Assembly (NCBI RefSeq): GCF_003755185.1
Contig: NZ_RKIC01000012.1
Location: 305,820 to 369,819, forward strand
Direction of reading: 5' to 3'
From: Frigoribacterium sp. PhB24
GTDB lineage: Bacteria > Actinomycetota > Actinomycetes > Actinomycetales > Microbacteriaceae
DNA length: 64,000 nt
Below, piece after piece: positions 27,776 through 35,275 of the stretch. Both the position numbers and the translations under genes were made by a program. How positions within the stretch are numbered: position 1 is the first letter of the stretch; every line of letters starts with the position of its first letter. Below the pieces are notes generated by a model. The model was not told where the DNA came from. It ran no database searches and worked only from the letters and a program-made list of their open reading frames with translations.

Positions 27776-27807
27776 TTGACACGTGTTTGTAAGGCCCATT
27801 TACTAAC
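27776..27807 (+). promoter_or_regulatory. Promoter and palindromic operator of the ROK regulator transcript
   Basis: TTGACA (27776-27781), 17 bases, TTTACT (27799-27804). The palindrome GTTTGTAA (27785-27792), a 7-base spacer, then TTACTAAC (27800-27807) overlaps the spacer and -10 box. The ROK regulator downstream would thus be autoregulated and would control the divergent kinase through the sister operator 100 bases away. Confidence 0.75.
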
Positions 27808-27904
27808 GGCACGCCACCACGGCGACGCCACCCGGCACCGCTGCCGACGGGCCCTCCTACCGGGTCCGAGGTCGGCGACGATGCCGAGACGAGAGGACGC
27901 GCCC

Positions 27905-29032
27905 GTGACCACCACGACGATCACCAGGCAGCAGCAGCCGCCCGTCCGCGCGCACAACCGCTCGCTCGTCCTCCAGGCGCTCTACCGTGACGGCTCGATG
28001 AGTCGGGCCGACCTCGCCCGCCGCTCGGGCCTGACCCGCCCCACGGTCTCCGCCCTCGTCGCCGACCTGATCGACGACGGCATCGCTCGCGAGCTCGGTG
28101 TCCGGGACGACGCCCGGGTCGGCAAGCCGGCGACGCTCGTCGGCATCGAGTCGGACGCGTTCCACATCGTCACGGTCGACCTGTCGAGCGCCGAGCGCTT
28201 CGTCGGGGCCGTCGTCGACCTGCGGGGCGGGGTCGTCGAGCGCGCCAGCGTCGAGCTCGACGGCGCCGTCGGCGAGGCCGCCGTGAGCCTGGTCGAGCGG
28301 CTCGTGGACGACCTCGGCTCGCGCACGACCCGTCCGCTGCTCGGGGTCGGGGTCGCGACTCCCGGCATCGTCGACCACGACGGGGTCGTGCGCACGGCCG
28401 TCCACCTCGGTTGGTACGACCTGGGCCTGCGGTCCCGCCTCGCCGACCACGTCGGGCTGCCCGTCCACGTCGGCAACGACTCGAACGCCGCGGCCGTCGG
28501 CATCCGCACCTTCGGCGAGACCACCGGGCAGGCCGCCGCCGGCCAGAGCCTCATGGTGGTCACGATCGACCACGGCGTCGGCGTCGGGCTGGTCGTCGCC
28601 GGAGCGCTCGTCGAGGGCGACCAGTTCTCGGCCGGAGAGATCGGGCACGTGACGGTCGACGAGAACGGCGACGTGTGCGCGTGCGGTCGACGCGGCTGCC
28701 TGGAAGAGGTGCTGGCCGCCCCGCAGCTGAGGACGCGCCTCCGTCAGCACGACGAGGGGTCGCGGGGCGCCGTCCTGCACGACGCCGGGCGTGCGCTCGG
28801 GCTGGTGCTCGCGCCCATCATCAGTGCGCTGAACCTCAACGAGGTCGTGCTGTCGGGACCCGCCGACCTGGTCGAGGGCGCCTTGCTGCGGGCCGCTCGC
28901 GAGACCGTGCGGCAACGCACGCTGTCGGCCGTCAGCAACGGCCTGACCATGCGCATCGCGGGCAGCGGCACCGACCTGGCCTTGCTGGGCGCCGCGTCGT
29001 TCGTGCTGCAGGCCGAACTGGGGCTGACGTGA
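27905..29032 (+). CDS. ROK-family transcriptional regulator (amino-sugar operon, NagC-like)
   Basis: About 375 residues. The helix-turn-helix is SRADLARRSGLTRPTVSALVADLIDDGIA. The ROK domain has VGVATPGIVDHDG, HVGNDSNAAAVG, AGEIGHVTVDENGDVCACGRRGCLEE and so a complete zinc motif. GAGAGGA precedes the GTG at 27905; an in-frame ATG at 27881 is an alternative start. It lies between a divergent kinase and a downstream importer/hexosaminidase/nagB operon, and twin palindromes flank its promoter. It probably represses both directions and is released by an amino sugar or its phosphate. Confidence 0.9.
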   Translation: MTTTTITRQQQPPVRAHNRSLVLQALYRDGSMSRADLARRSGLTRPTVSALVADLIDDGIARELGVRDDARVGKPATLVGIESDAFHIVTVDLSSAERFVGAVVDLRGGVVERASVELDGAVGEAAVSLVERLVDDLGSRTTRPLLGVGVATPGIVDHDGVVRTAVHLGWYDLGLRSRLADHVGLPVHVGNDSNAAAVGIRTFGETTGQAAAGQSLMVVTIDHGVGVGLVVAGALVEGDQFSAGEIGHVTVDENGDVCACGRRGCLEEVLAAPQLRTRLRQHDEGSRGAVLHDAGRALGLVLAPIISALNLNEVVLSGPADLVEGALLRAARETVRQRTLSAVSNGLTMRIAGSGTDLALLGAASFVLQAELGLT

Positions 29033-29233
29033 GCCCGGCGGTCGCGAGCCCGCCGGTCGCGAGCCCCTCGGCAGTGAGCCGCAGGGCCTCCGGCCCCACC
29101 ACAGACCTCGGGGGCCCACCCCCGGAGGCGGCGAGGGCTTCGGCCCGGGCCGCATTCCCGACCCGACGCTTGTGCGAGCGCGGGCCGGGACCACAGCGAT
29201 GCGGCATCCCCGCTTCGAGAACGAGGAGATGAC

Positions 29234-30556
29234 ATGCGAATCCAACGCTACACGGCGGTCGGGGCCCTGGGCCTGGCCGCGGCACTCGCCCTGACCGCTT
29301 GCTCGAGTTCGGGCACGGGCGGTAGCTCGTCCGACGAGCCCCAGGCCGTGCCCACCACCAAGGGCGACGGCAAGACCCTGACGGTCTGGGTGATGACGGG
29401 TGACTACACGCCCGAGACCATCGACGCCATCAACGAGGAGTTCACCGCTCAGACGGGCGCCGACGTCGACGTCCAGATCCAGCAGTGGGACGGCATCACC
29501 ACCAAGATCAGCACCGCGCTCGCCACGAACACGCCGCCCGACGTGCTCGACCTCGGCAACACGCAGGTCGCCAGCTACGCCGCCAACGGTGCGCTGCTCG
29601 ACCTGACTCCCTACCGGGACGACCTGAAGCAGGGGCAGACCTGGCTGACCGGTCTCGAGGAGCCCGCCACTGTCGACGACTCGCTCTACGCCGTGCCCGG
29701 TTTCGCCGGGGCCCGCGCCGTCATCTACAACAAGACGATGTGGGCCGAGGCCGGCGTCACCGAGGCGCCCACCACCTACGACGAGCTCACCGCCGACCTC
29801 GACAAGGTGAAGGCCGCCAACACGGCGTCCGACTTCTCGGCGTTCTACCTGCCCGGCCAGTACTGGTACGCGGGCATGCAGTTCGTCTGGGACGCCGGCG
29901 GCGACATCGCCACGTCGAGCGACGGCACCTGGACGGCCGGTCTCGAGAGCAAGGAGGCGCAGCAAGGCCTCGAGGACTTCACCGAGTTCCAGAACGCCTA
30001 CTCGACCCCTGCCTCGCAGACCCTCGACACGGACGCCCCCGACCAGACGCAGGTCTTCGCCGACGGCAAGACCGCGACGATCCTGCACACGAACGGCTCG
30101 ATCGACCTGATCCAGAAGGCCAACCCCGCGCTGACCGACGACGACTTCGGCACGTTCCCGATGCCGGGCAAGTCGGGTGAGACGCAGCCCGTCATGCTGG
30201 GCGGCTCGGACTGGGGCATCGCGGCCAAGAGCCAGAACTCCGACCTGGCGCTGCAGTGGACGAAGATCGCCACGAGCCCCGACATCCAGAGCGAGTGGGT
30301 GGTCGGTAACGACGGCTGGATCCCCAACAGCGAAGAGGGCATCGAGGCGGCCGGCAGCGTGGTCACGCCCATCCAGAAGGGCTTCTTCGACGCCGCGCTC
30401 AACTCGAAGGCCACGCCGGCCAGCGCGAACTGGGCTGCCCTCGAGGGTGACAAGAGCATCAACCAGCTCTTCTCCTCGGTGGTCTCGGGCTCCAAGTCGC
30501 CCGAGGCCGCGGCCACGTCGTTCGACGAGGCGACCGACAAGGCGCTGAACGACTGA
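29234..30556 (+). CDS. Sugar ABC transporter, solute-binding lipoprotein (system 2)
   Basis: A 440-residue binding protein with a lipoprotein signal (LALTAC, Cys about residue 23). TLTVWVMTGDYTPETIDAINEEFTAQTGADVDVQIQQWDG (in pieces) is typical of GlcNAc/chitobiose-type family-1 binders. GAGGAG precedes the ATG. It heads a run with two permeases, a beta-hexosaminidase and nagB, so an N-acetylglucosamine-containing oligosaccharide is the likely ligand. Confidence 0.92.
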   Translation: MRIQRYTAVGALGLAAALALTACSSSGTGGSSSDEPQAVPTTKGDGKTLTVWVMTGDYTPETIDAINEEFTAQTGADVDVQIQQWDGITTKISTALATNTPPDVLDLGNTQVASYAANGALLDLTPYRDDLKQGQTWLTGLEEPATVDDSLYAVPGFAGARAVIYNKTMWAEAGVTEAPTTYDELTADLDKVKAANTASDFSAFYLPGQYWYAGMQFVWDAGGDIATSSDGTWTAGLESKEAQQGLEDFTEFQNAYSTPASQTLDTDAPDQTQVFADGKTATILHTNGSIDLIQKANPALTDDDFGTFPMPGKSGETQPVMLGGSDWGIAAKSQNSDLALQWTKIATSPDIQSEWVVGNDGWIPNSEEGIEAAGSVVTPIQKGFFDAALNSKATPASANWAALEGDKSINQLFSSVVSGSKSPEAAATSFDEATDKALND

Positions 30557-30569
30557 CGAGCGCCCCGGC

Positions 30570-30605
30570 GGAGCGTCGCGCGACCACCTGATCGCGCGAC
30601 GCTCC
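30570..30605 (+). terminator. Intercistronic hairpin between binding protein and permeases
   Basis: GGAGCGTCGCGCGA (30570-30583) and TCGCGCGACGCTCC (30592-30605) form a perfect 14-bp stem. Placed directly after the binding-protein gene, it probably stabilises or attenuates the transcript so that more binding protein than permease is made, as known for malE-like operons. Confidence 0.7.
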
Positions 30606-30651
30606 CGCCCCCTCGACCCGCACCTCCTGGACTCGAACCGAAAGAGGAACC

Positions 30652-31656
30652 GTGGCCCTCTCGACAGCCCCCGGTCTCACCGAGACCCCGCCCGGCGCGG
30701 CTCCCGGTCGCGCGGGCGGCGGCCGACGCCCGAAGGACGAACGGAAGGCTCCGGTGCGACCGGGGAAGAAGCGCCAGCTCGCCCCGCTCTGGCTGCTCTC
30801 GCCCGCGGGCATCGTGCTGCTCGCCGTGACCGTCGCGCCCATCGTCTTCCTGGTCTTCACCTCGTTCACCGACTACGACCAGCGGTCGCTGTTTACCGGG
30901 GCCTACGACTCGGTCGGCGTACAGCAGTACACGACCCTGCTCGCCGACACCGACTTCTGGTGGTCCCTCGTCCGCACCCTGGTCTTCACGGCGGCGATGG
31001 TCGGAGGCAGCGTGCTGATCGGCACGGGCGTCTCGCACCTGCTGACCCGCCTCGGCACGCCGATGCGGTACACGGTCACCGTCGTGCTGATCCTGGCCTG
31101 GGCGATGCCGAACGTGGCGTCGTCGATCGTCTGGAAATGGCTCTTCCAGCCCGGTTACGGAGTCGTCAACTGGCTGCTCACCCAGACCGGCCTGGTCGGT
31201 GACATGACCAACGTCGACTGGTCGAACGACGCCGCTCTCGCCTACACGAGCATCTGGCTGCTGATCGTGTGGCAGGCCGTCCCGTTCATCGCCCTGACGA
31301 TGTACGCCGCCGAGACGCAGATCCCACTCGAGTACAAAGAGGCCGCGCGGCTCGACGGCGCCGGTGAGTGGCGCGTCTACCGGACCGTCACCCTGGTGTT
31401 CCTCAAACCGACGCTGCTGCTGATCACGATCCTGTCGATCATCTGGGACTTCAACGTCTTCAACCAGATCTGGCTCGTCTCGGCCGGTGGCCCCGACGAC
31501 GCCACCTCGACCCTCGGCGTCTTCACCTACGTCACCGCGTTCGTCGGTTTCGACATCGGGCAGGGCGCCGCCATCTCGGTGGTCACCACCCTGCTGCTCG
31601 TCGTGTTGACCGCGTTCTACGTCCGCAACCTCGTCCGATCCGGAGAAGACCTGTGA
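30652..31656 (+). CDS. Sugar ABC transporter permease, MalF-type (system 2)
   Basis: A 334-residue inner-membrane permease with a Gly/Pro/Lys-rich cytoplasmic N-terminus and six helices. The EAA loop reads PLEYKEAARLDGAGEWRVYRTVTLVFLKP. GTG start after GAAAGAGGAAC. It overlaps the next permease by four bases. Confidence 0.92.
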   Translation: MALSTAPGLTETPPGAAPGRAGGGRRPKDERKAPVRPGKKRQLAPLWLLSPAGIVLLAVTVAPIVFLVFTSFTDYDQRSLFTGAYDSVGVQQYTTLLADTDFWWSLVRTLVFTAAMVGGSVLIGTGVSHLLTRLGTPMRYTVTVVLILAWAMPNVASSIVWKWLFQPGYGVVNWLLTQTGLVGDMTNVDWSNDAALAYTSIWLLIVWQAVPFIALTMYAAETQIPLEYKEAARLDGAGEWRVYRTVTLVFLKPTLLLITILSIIWDFNVFNQIWLVSAGGPDDATSTLGVFTYVTAFVGFDIGQGAAISVVTTLLLVVLTAFYVRNLVRSGEDL

Positions 31657-32606
31657 CCACGACCGCACCCGCCGGCGTCGGCACCACGACGACCGAGACC
31701 GTCGCCCGCGACGCGAGAGGCAAGGAGGCGCGCTCGGGCCACGGCACCGGCCGCCCGTCGCCCGCCCGCCCGACCCGTCGCCGCCGGAAGCCCCGCTGGG
31801 TCAGCAACGCGATCGCGATCGTCTTCAGCCTCGTCTGGCTGTTCCCCGTCTACTGGATGGTGAACACGGCCTTCAAGCCGCGCCCGGAGGTCATGACCTC
31901 GACCCCGCTCTTCTGGCCGCAGAACCCGACCTTCGACAACTTCGTCGTCGCGGTCACGCAGTCCGACTTCTTCACGAACCTGCGCAACAGCGTGATCGTC
32001 GTGGTCGGAGCCGTCGTCTTCTCGATCGTGCTCGGCCTCCTGGCCTCGGCCGCCCTGTCGCGGTTCCGGTTCCGAGGGCGGCGCACGATCATGGTGTTCA
32101 TCCTGATCGTGCAGATGCTGCCGGCGACGGCGCTGCTGATCCCGCAATTCTTGATCTTCAACGGCCTCGGGCTGCTCGGCACCTACGGCGGACTCATCCT
32201 GGCGTACGTCGCGTCGACGCTGCCGTTCTCGATCTGGGTGATGCGCGGGTTCTTCCTGGCGATCCCGGTCGAGGTCGAGGAGGCCGCACAACTCGACGGC
32301 GCCAGCACCTGGCAGGTGCTGACGCGCATCATGTTCCCGCTCGTGCTGCCCGGCATGATCGCGACGAGCATCTTCGCCTTCATCGCCGCCTGGAACGACT
32401 ACCTCGTCGCCTACACGTTCATGAAGGACCAGTCGATGTACACGCTGCCCGTCTGGTTGGCCTCGTTCAGCACACCGACCAGCGGCACCGACTTCGGCGG
32501 GCAGATGGCGGCCTCGGTGCTGTTCTCGTTGCCGGTCGTCGTCTTCTTCATGATCATCCAACGCAACCTGGTGACCGGCATGTCCGCCGGCGCCGTGAAG
32601 GGCTGA
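31653..32606 (+). CDS. Sugar ABC transporter permease, MalG-type (system 2)
   Basis: A 317-residue permease with a basic ~45-residue cytoplasmic N-terminus (RPTRRRRKPR), six helices and the EAA loop PVEVEEAAQLDGASTWQVLTRIMFPLVLPG. The GTG at 31653 overlaps the upstream stop (GTGA) and is preceded by GGAGAAG. As in system 1, no ATPase is encoded nearby. Confidence 0.92.
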   Translation: MTTTAPAGVGTTTTETVARDARGKEARSGHGTGRPSPARPTRRRRKPRWVSNAIAIVFSLVWLFPVYWMVNTAFKPRPEVMTSTPLFWPQNPTFDNFVVAVTQSDFFTNLRNSVIVVVGAVVFSIVLGLLASAALSRFRFRGRRTIMVFILIVQMLPATALLIPQFLIFNGLGLLGTYGGLILAYVASTLPFSIWVMRGFFLAIPVEVEEAAQLDGASTWQVLTRIMFPLVLPGMIATSIFAFIAAWNDYLVAYTFMKDQSMYTLPVWLASFSTPTSGTDFGGQMAASVLFSLPVVVFFMIIQRNLVTGMSAGAVKG

Positions 32607-32610
32607 CCCC

Positions 32611-34350
32611 GTGACGAACGCACCCTCGACCAGCTCGACCAGCTCGACCAGCTCGACTGCCGCACCGACCGGCCCCGGGACGCCCGAGACCGTTCCGGTC
32701 GCGATCGTGCCGCGTCCGGCACGGCTGACCCGCGCCTCCGGGGCGTTCCGCCTCGACTCGGCGACACGCGTCTCGGCGCCCGACGAGCTCGCGGGCGTCG
32801 TCGCCTGGCTGCAGCAGGCGCTCCGCCCGGCGACCGGGTTGCCGTTGCGCGAGGGCAGCGCCGACGGCACGGGCATCTCGTTCGACCTGGACGCCTCGCT
32901 CGGGGCCGAGGCCTACCGGCTGGAGGCGCGACCCGCCGGGGTGCGCATCACCGGTGGCGACGCGGCCGGCGCGTTCCACGGGGCGCAGGTGCTGCGTCAG
33001 CTGCTGCCCGCGGCCGTGTACCGGACGGCTCTCGTGCCCGGGGTCGACTGGGTCGTGCCCGCCGTCGACGTCGAGGACCGTCCGCGTTTCGGGTGGCGGG
33101 GGACTCACCTCGACGTCGCACGGCACTTCCTGCCGAAGCGCGACGTGCTGCGCTTCGTCGACCTGATGGCGCTGCACCGGTTGAACACGCTGCACTGGCA
33201 CCTCACCGAAGACCAGGGCTGGCGCATCGAGATCACGAAGTACCCGCGCCTGACCTCGGTCGGCGCCTGGCGCGAGTCGTCGCAGGTGGGGGCCGGGCCG
33301 GACGCCACGCAGGACGGCCGACCACACGGCGGCTTCTACACGCAGGACGACATCCGAGAGGTCGTCGCCTACGCCGCCGCCCGCCACATCACGGTCGTGC
33401 CCGAGGTCGACGTGCCCGGCCACTCGATGGCGGCGATCACCGCGTACCCGCACCTCGGTGTCGGTGCCGTCGAGGTCGGCGGCACACCCGTGGCGGAGCC
33501 GCGGCAGATCGCCGTCGGCACCGAGTGGGGCATCTTCGAGGACGTCCTCAACACCGAGCAGTCGACCGTCGACTTCTACACGGACGTGCTCGACGAGGTG
33601 ATGGAGCTCTTCCCGGGCACCTGGATCGGCATCGGCGGCGACGAGTGCCCCAAGGCCCAGTGGCAGGCCGACCCGCGCACGCAAGAGCTCATGCGCGAGC
33701 GGGGTCTCGCCGACGAGGACCAGCTGCAGGCGTGGTTCATCGGACGGCTGGACGCCCACCTCGCCGCGGCCGGGCGACGCACCTTCGGTTGGGACGAGAT
33801 CCTCGAGGGGAACGGCACCATGTCGCCCGGCGCGACGGTCGCGTCGTGGCGCGGCATGACCGGGGCGATCACGGCGGCGCGACGCGGGTACGACGTCGTC
33901 GCCTGCCCGGACGACCAGGTCTACCTCGACTACCGGCAGTCCGACGGACCTGACGAGCCGATCCCCGTGTCGATCCCGCTCACCCTCGCCGACGTGCACG
34001 CGTTCGAACCGGTGCCCGCCGAGCTGACCGAGGACGAGGCCCGCCACGTGCTCGGCGGCCAGGCCAACATCTGGACCGAGCACATGGACTCGCCCCGCAC
34101 CGTGGACTTCTTCGCGTTCCCGCGGCTGTGCGCCGTGGCCGAGGCGCTGTGGACCACCGAACCGCGGGACTTCGACGACTTCTCCACACGCCTCGCCGTG
34201 CACGTCGGTCGCCTCGACGCGATCGGCGTCGAGTACCGGCACGAGTCGGGGCCGCTACCGTGGCAGCAGCGCCCGGGCGTGCCCGGGCGGCCGGCCTCGC
34301 GAGAAGAACGCGAGGCGTACATCGCGTCGGTCGTGGCCAACATCAGCTGA
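32611..34350 (+). CDS. Beta-N-acetylhexosaminidase, glycoside hydrolase family 20
   Basis: 579 residues. After a short repeat-rich leader (SSTSSTSSTSS) comes the GH20b domain, then the catalytic barrel: GWRGTHLDVARHFLP, LHWHLTEDQGWRIEI, PEVDVPGHSMAAITAYP and the catalytic pair Asp344-Glu345 in WIGIGGDECPK. Substrate-assisted hydrolysis releases terminal GlcNAc (or GalNAc). There is no signal peptide, so it works inside the cell on imported sugars. It follows the permease after four bases and precedes nagB. Confidence 0.95.
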   Translation: MTNAPSTSSTSSTSSTAAPTGPGTPETVPVAIVPRPARLTRASGAFRLDSATRVSAPDELAGVVAWLQQALRPATGLPLREGSADGTGISFDLDASLGAEAYRLEARPAGVRITGGDAAGAFHGAQVLRQLLPAAVYRTALVPGVDWVVPAVDVEDRPRFGWRGTHLDVARHFLPKRDVLRFVDLMALHRLNTLHWHLTEDQGWRIEITKYPRLTSVGAWRESSQVGAGPDATQDGRPHGGFYTQDDIREVVAYAAARHITVVPEVDVPGHSMAAITAYPHLGVGAVEVGGTPVAEPRQIAVGTEWGIFEDVLNTEQSTVDFYTDVLDEVMELFPGTWIGIGGDECPKAQWQADPRTQELMRERGLADEDQLQAWFIGRLDAHLAAAGRRTFGWDEILEGNGTMSPGATVASWRGMTGAITAARRGYDVVACPDDQVYLDYRQSDGPDEPIPVSIPLTLADVHAFEPVPAELTEDEARHVLGGQANIWTEHMDSPRTVDFFAFPRLCAVAEALWTTEPRDFDDFSTRLAVHVGRLDAIGVEYRHESGPLPWQQRPGVPGRPASREEREAYIASVVANIS

Positions 34351-34372
34351 CGCCTCGGCAGCAAGGAGCACC

Positions 34373-35158
34373 ATGGAGATCATCATCGTCCGCGACGCCG
34401 ACGAGGTCGGCCGTGTCGCCGCCCTCAAGATCGCGTCGGTCGTCCAGCGCCGGCCCGAGGCGGTGCTGGGCCTCGCGACCGGGTCGTCGCCGACCGGCAT
34501 CTACGCCTCGCTCGCGGCCCGGGTCGCGGCGGGCGAGCTCGACCTCACCCGCGCCTCCGGGTTCGCCCTCGACGAGTACGTGGGCATCCCGCTCGAGCAC
34601 CCCGAGAGCTACGCGTCGGTCATCCACCGCGACGTCGTCGTGCCGCTGGGCATGGACGCGTCCAGGGTCCGCGTGCCCGACGGGCGGGCGGCCGACGTCG
34701 AGGCAGCGGTCGTCGACTACGAGCGGGCGATCGTCGCCGCGGGCGGCATCGACATCCAGATCCTCGGCATCGGCGCGAACGGGCACATCGGCTTCAACGA
34801 GCCCACCTCGTCGTTCGCGTCGCGCACCCGCATCAAGACGCTGGCACCGCAGACCCGGGCCGACAACGCCCGCTTCTTCGACGACCCGTCCCAGGTGCCC
34901 ACCCACTGCCTGACCCAGGGGCTCGGCACGATCCTCGACGCGCACGAGGTCGTGCTCGTGGCCCAGGGTACGGCCAAGGCGTCCGCCGTCGCCGGCATGG
35001 TCGAAGGGCCGCTCAGCGCGATGTGCCCGGGCAGCGCGCTCCAATTGCACCGGCACGCCACCGTCGTCGTCGACGAAGCCGCCGCGTCCGAACTGCAGCT
35101 GGCCGACTACTACCGCTACACCTACGCGAACAAGCCCGAGTGGCAGCGCTTCGAGTAG
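34373..35158 (+). CDS. nagB: Glucosamine-6-phosphate deaminase
   Basis: 261 residues. MEIIIVRDADEVGRVAA starts the family fold, LGLATGSSPTGIY is the phosphate loop, FALDEYVGI holds the catalytic Asp, and ILGIGANGHIGFNEP contains the catalytic His. The enzyme converts glucosamine-6-P to fructose-6-P plus ammonia, the exit from amino-sugar catabolism into glycolysis. AGCAAGGAG precedes the ATG. The partner deacetylase NagA is encoded 14 kb away, at 49.4-50.7 kb. Confidence 0.97.
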   Translation: MEIIIVRDADEVGRVAALKIASVVQRRPEAVLGLATGSSPTGIYASLAARVAAGELDLTRASGFALDEYVGIPLEHPESYASVIHRDVVVPLGMDASRVRVPDGRAADVEAAVVDYERAIVAAGGIDIQILGIGANGHIGFNEPTSSFASRTRIKTLAPQTRADNARFFDDPSQVPTHCLTQGLGTILDAHEVVLVAQGTAKASAVAGMVEGPLSAMCPGSALQLHRHATVVVDEAAASELQLADYYRYTYANKPEWQRFE

Positions 35159-35200
35159 GGCACTCGTGACGGTGCGCTCGTGACGACGGCCGGGGTGTCC

Positions 35201-35275
35201 GTGACGACGTCGGTGTCCCCGTGACGACGTCGGTGTCCCCGTGACGACGTCGGTGTCCCCGTGACGACGTCGGTG
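35201..35275 (+). repeat. Tandem 20-bp repeat duplicating a start region
   Basis: The unit GTGACGACGTCGGTGTCCCC occurs at 35201, 35221 and 35241, with a fourth partial copy (first 15 bases) at 35261 that is the real start of the deacylase gene. Each upstream copy encodes a seven-codon ORF (MTTSVSP) whose TGA overlaps the next GTG as GTGA. Related short starts at 35166 and 35180 extend the chain back to eight bases from the nagB stop. Confidence 0.95.

Noticed and set aside
27554..27799. Longer N-terminus for the ROK kinase reaching 27799
   Set aside because: It would run through the operator and promoter region and place ~80 unrelated residues before the conserved ATP-binding start.
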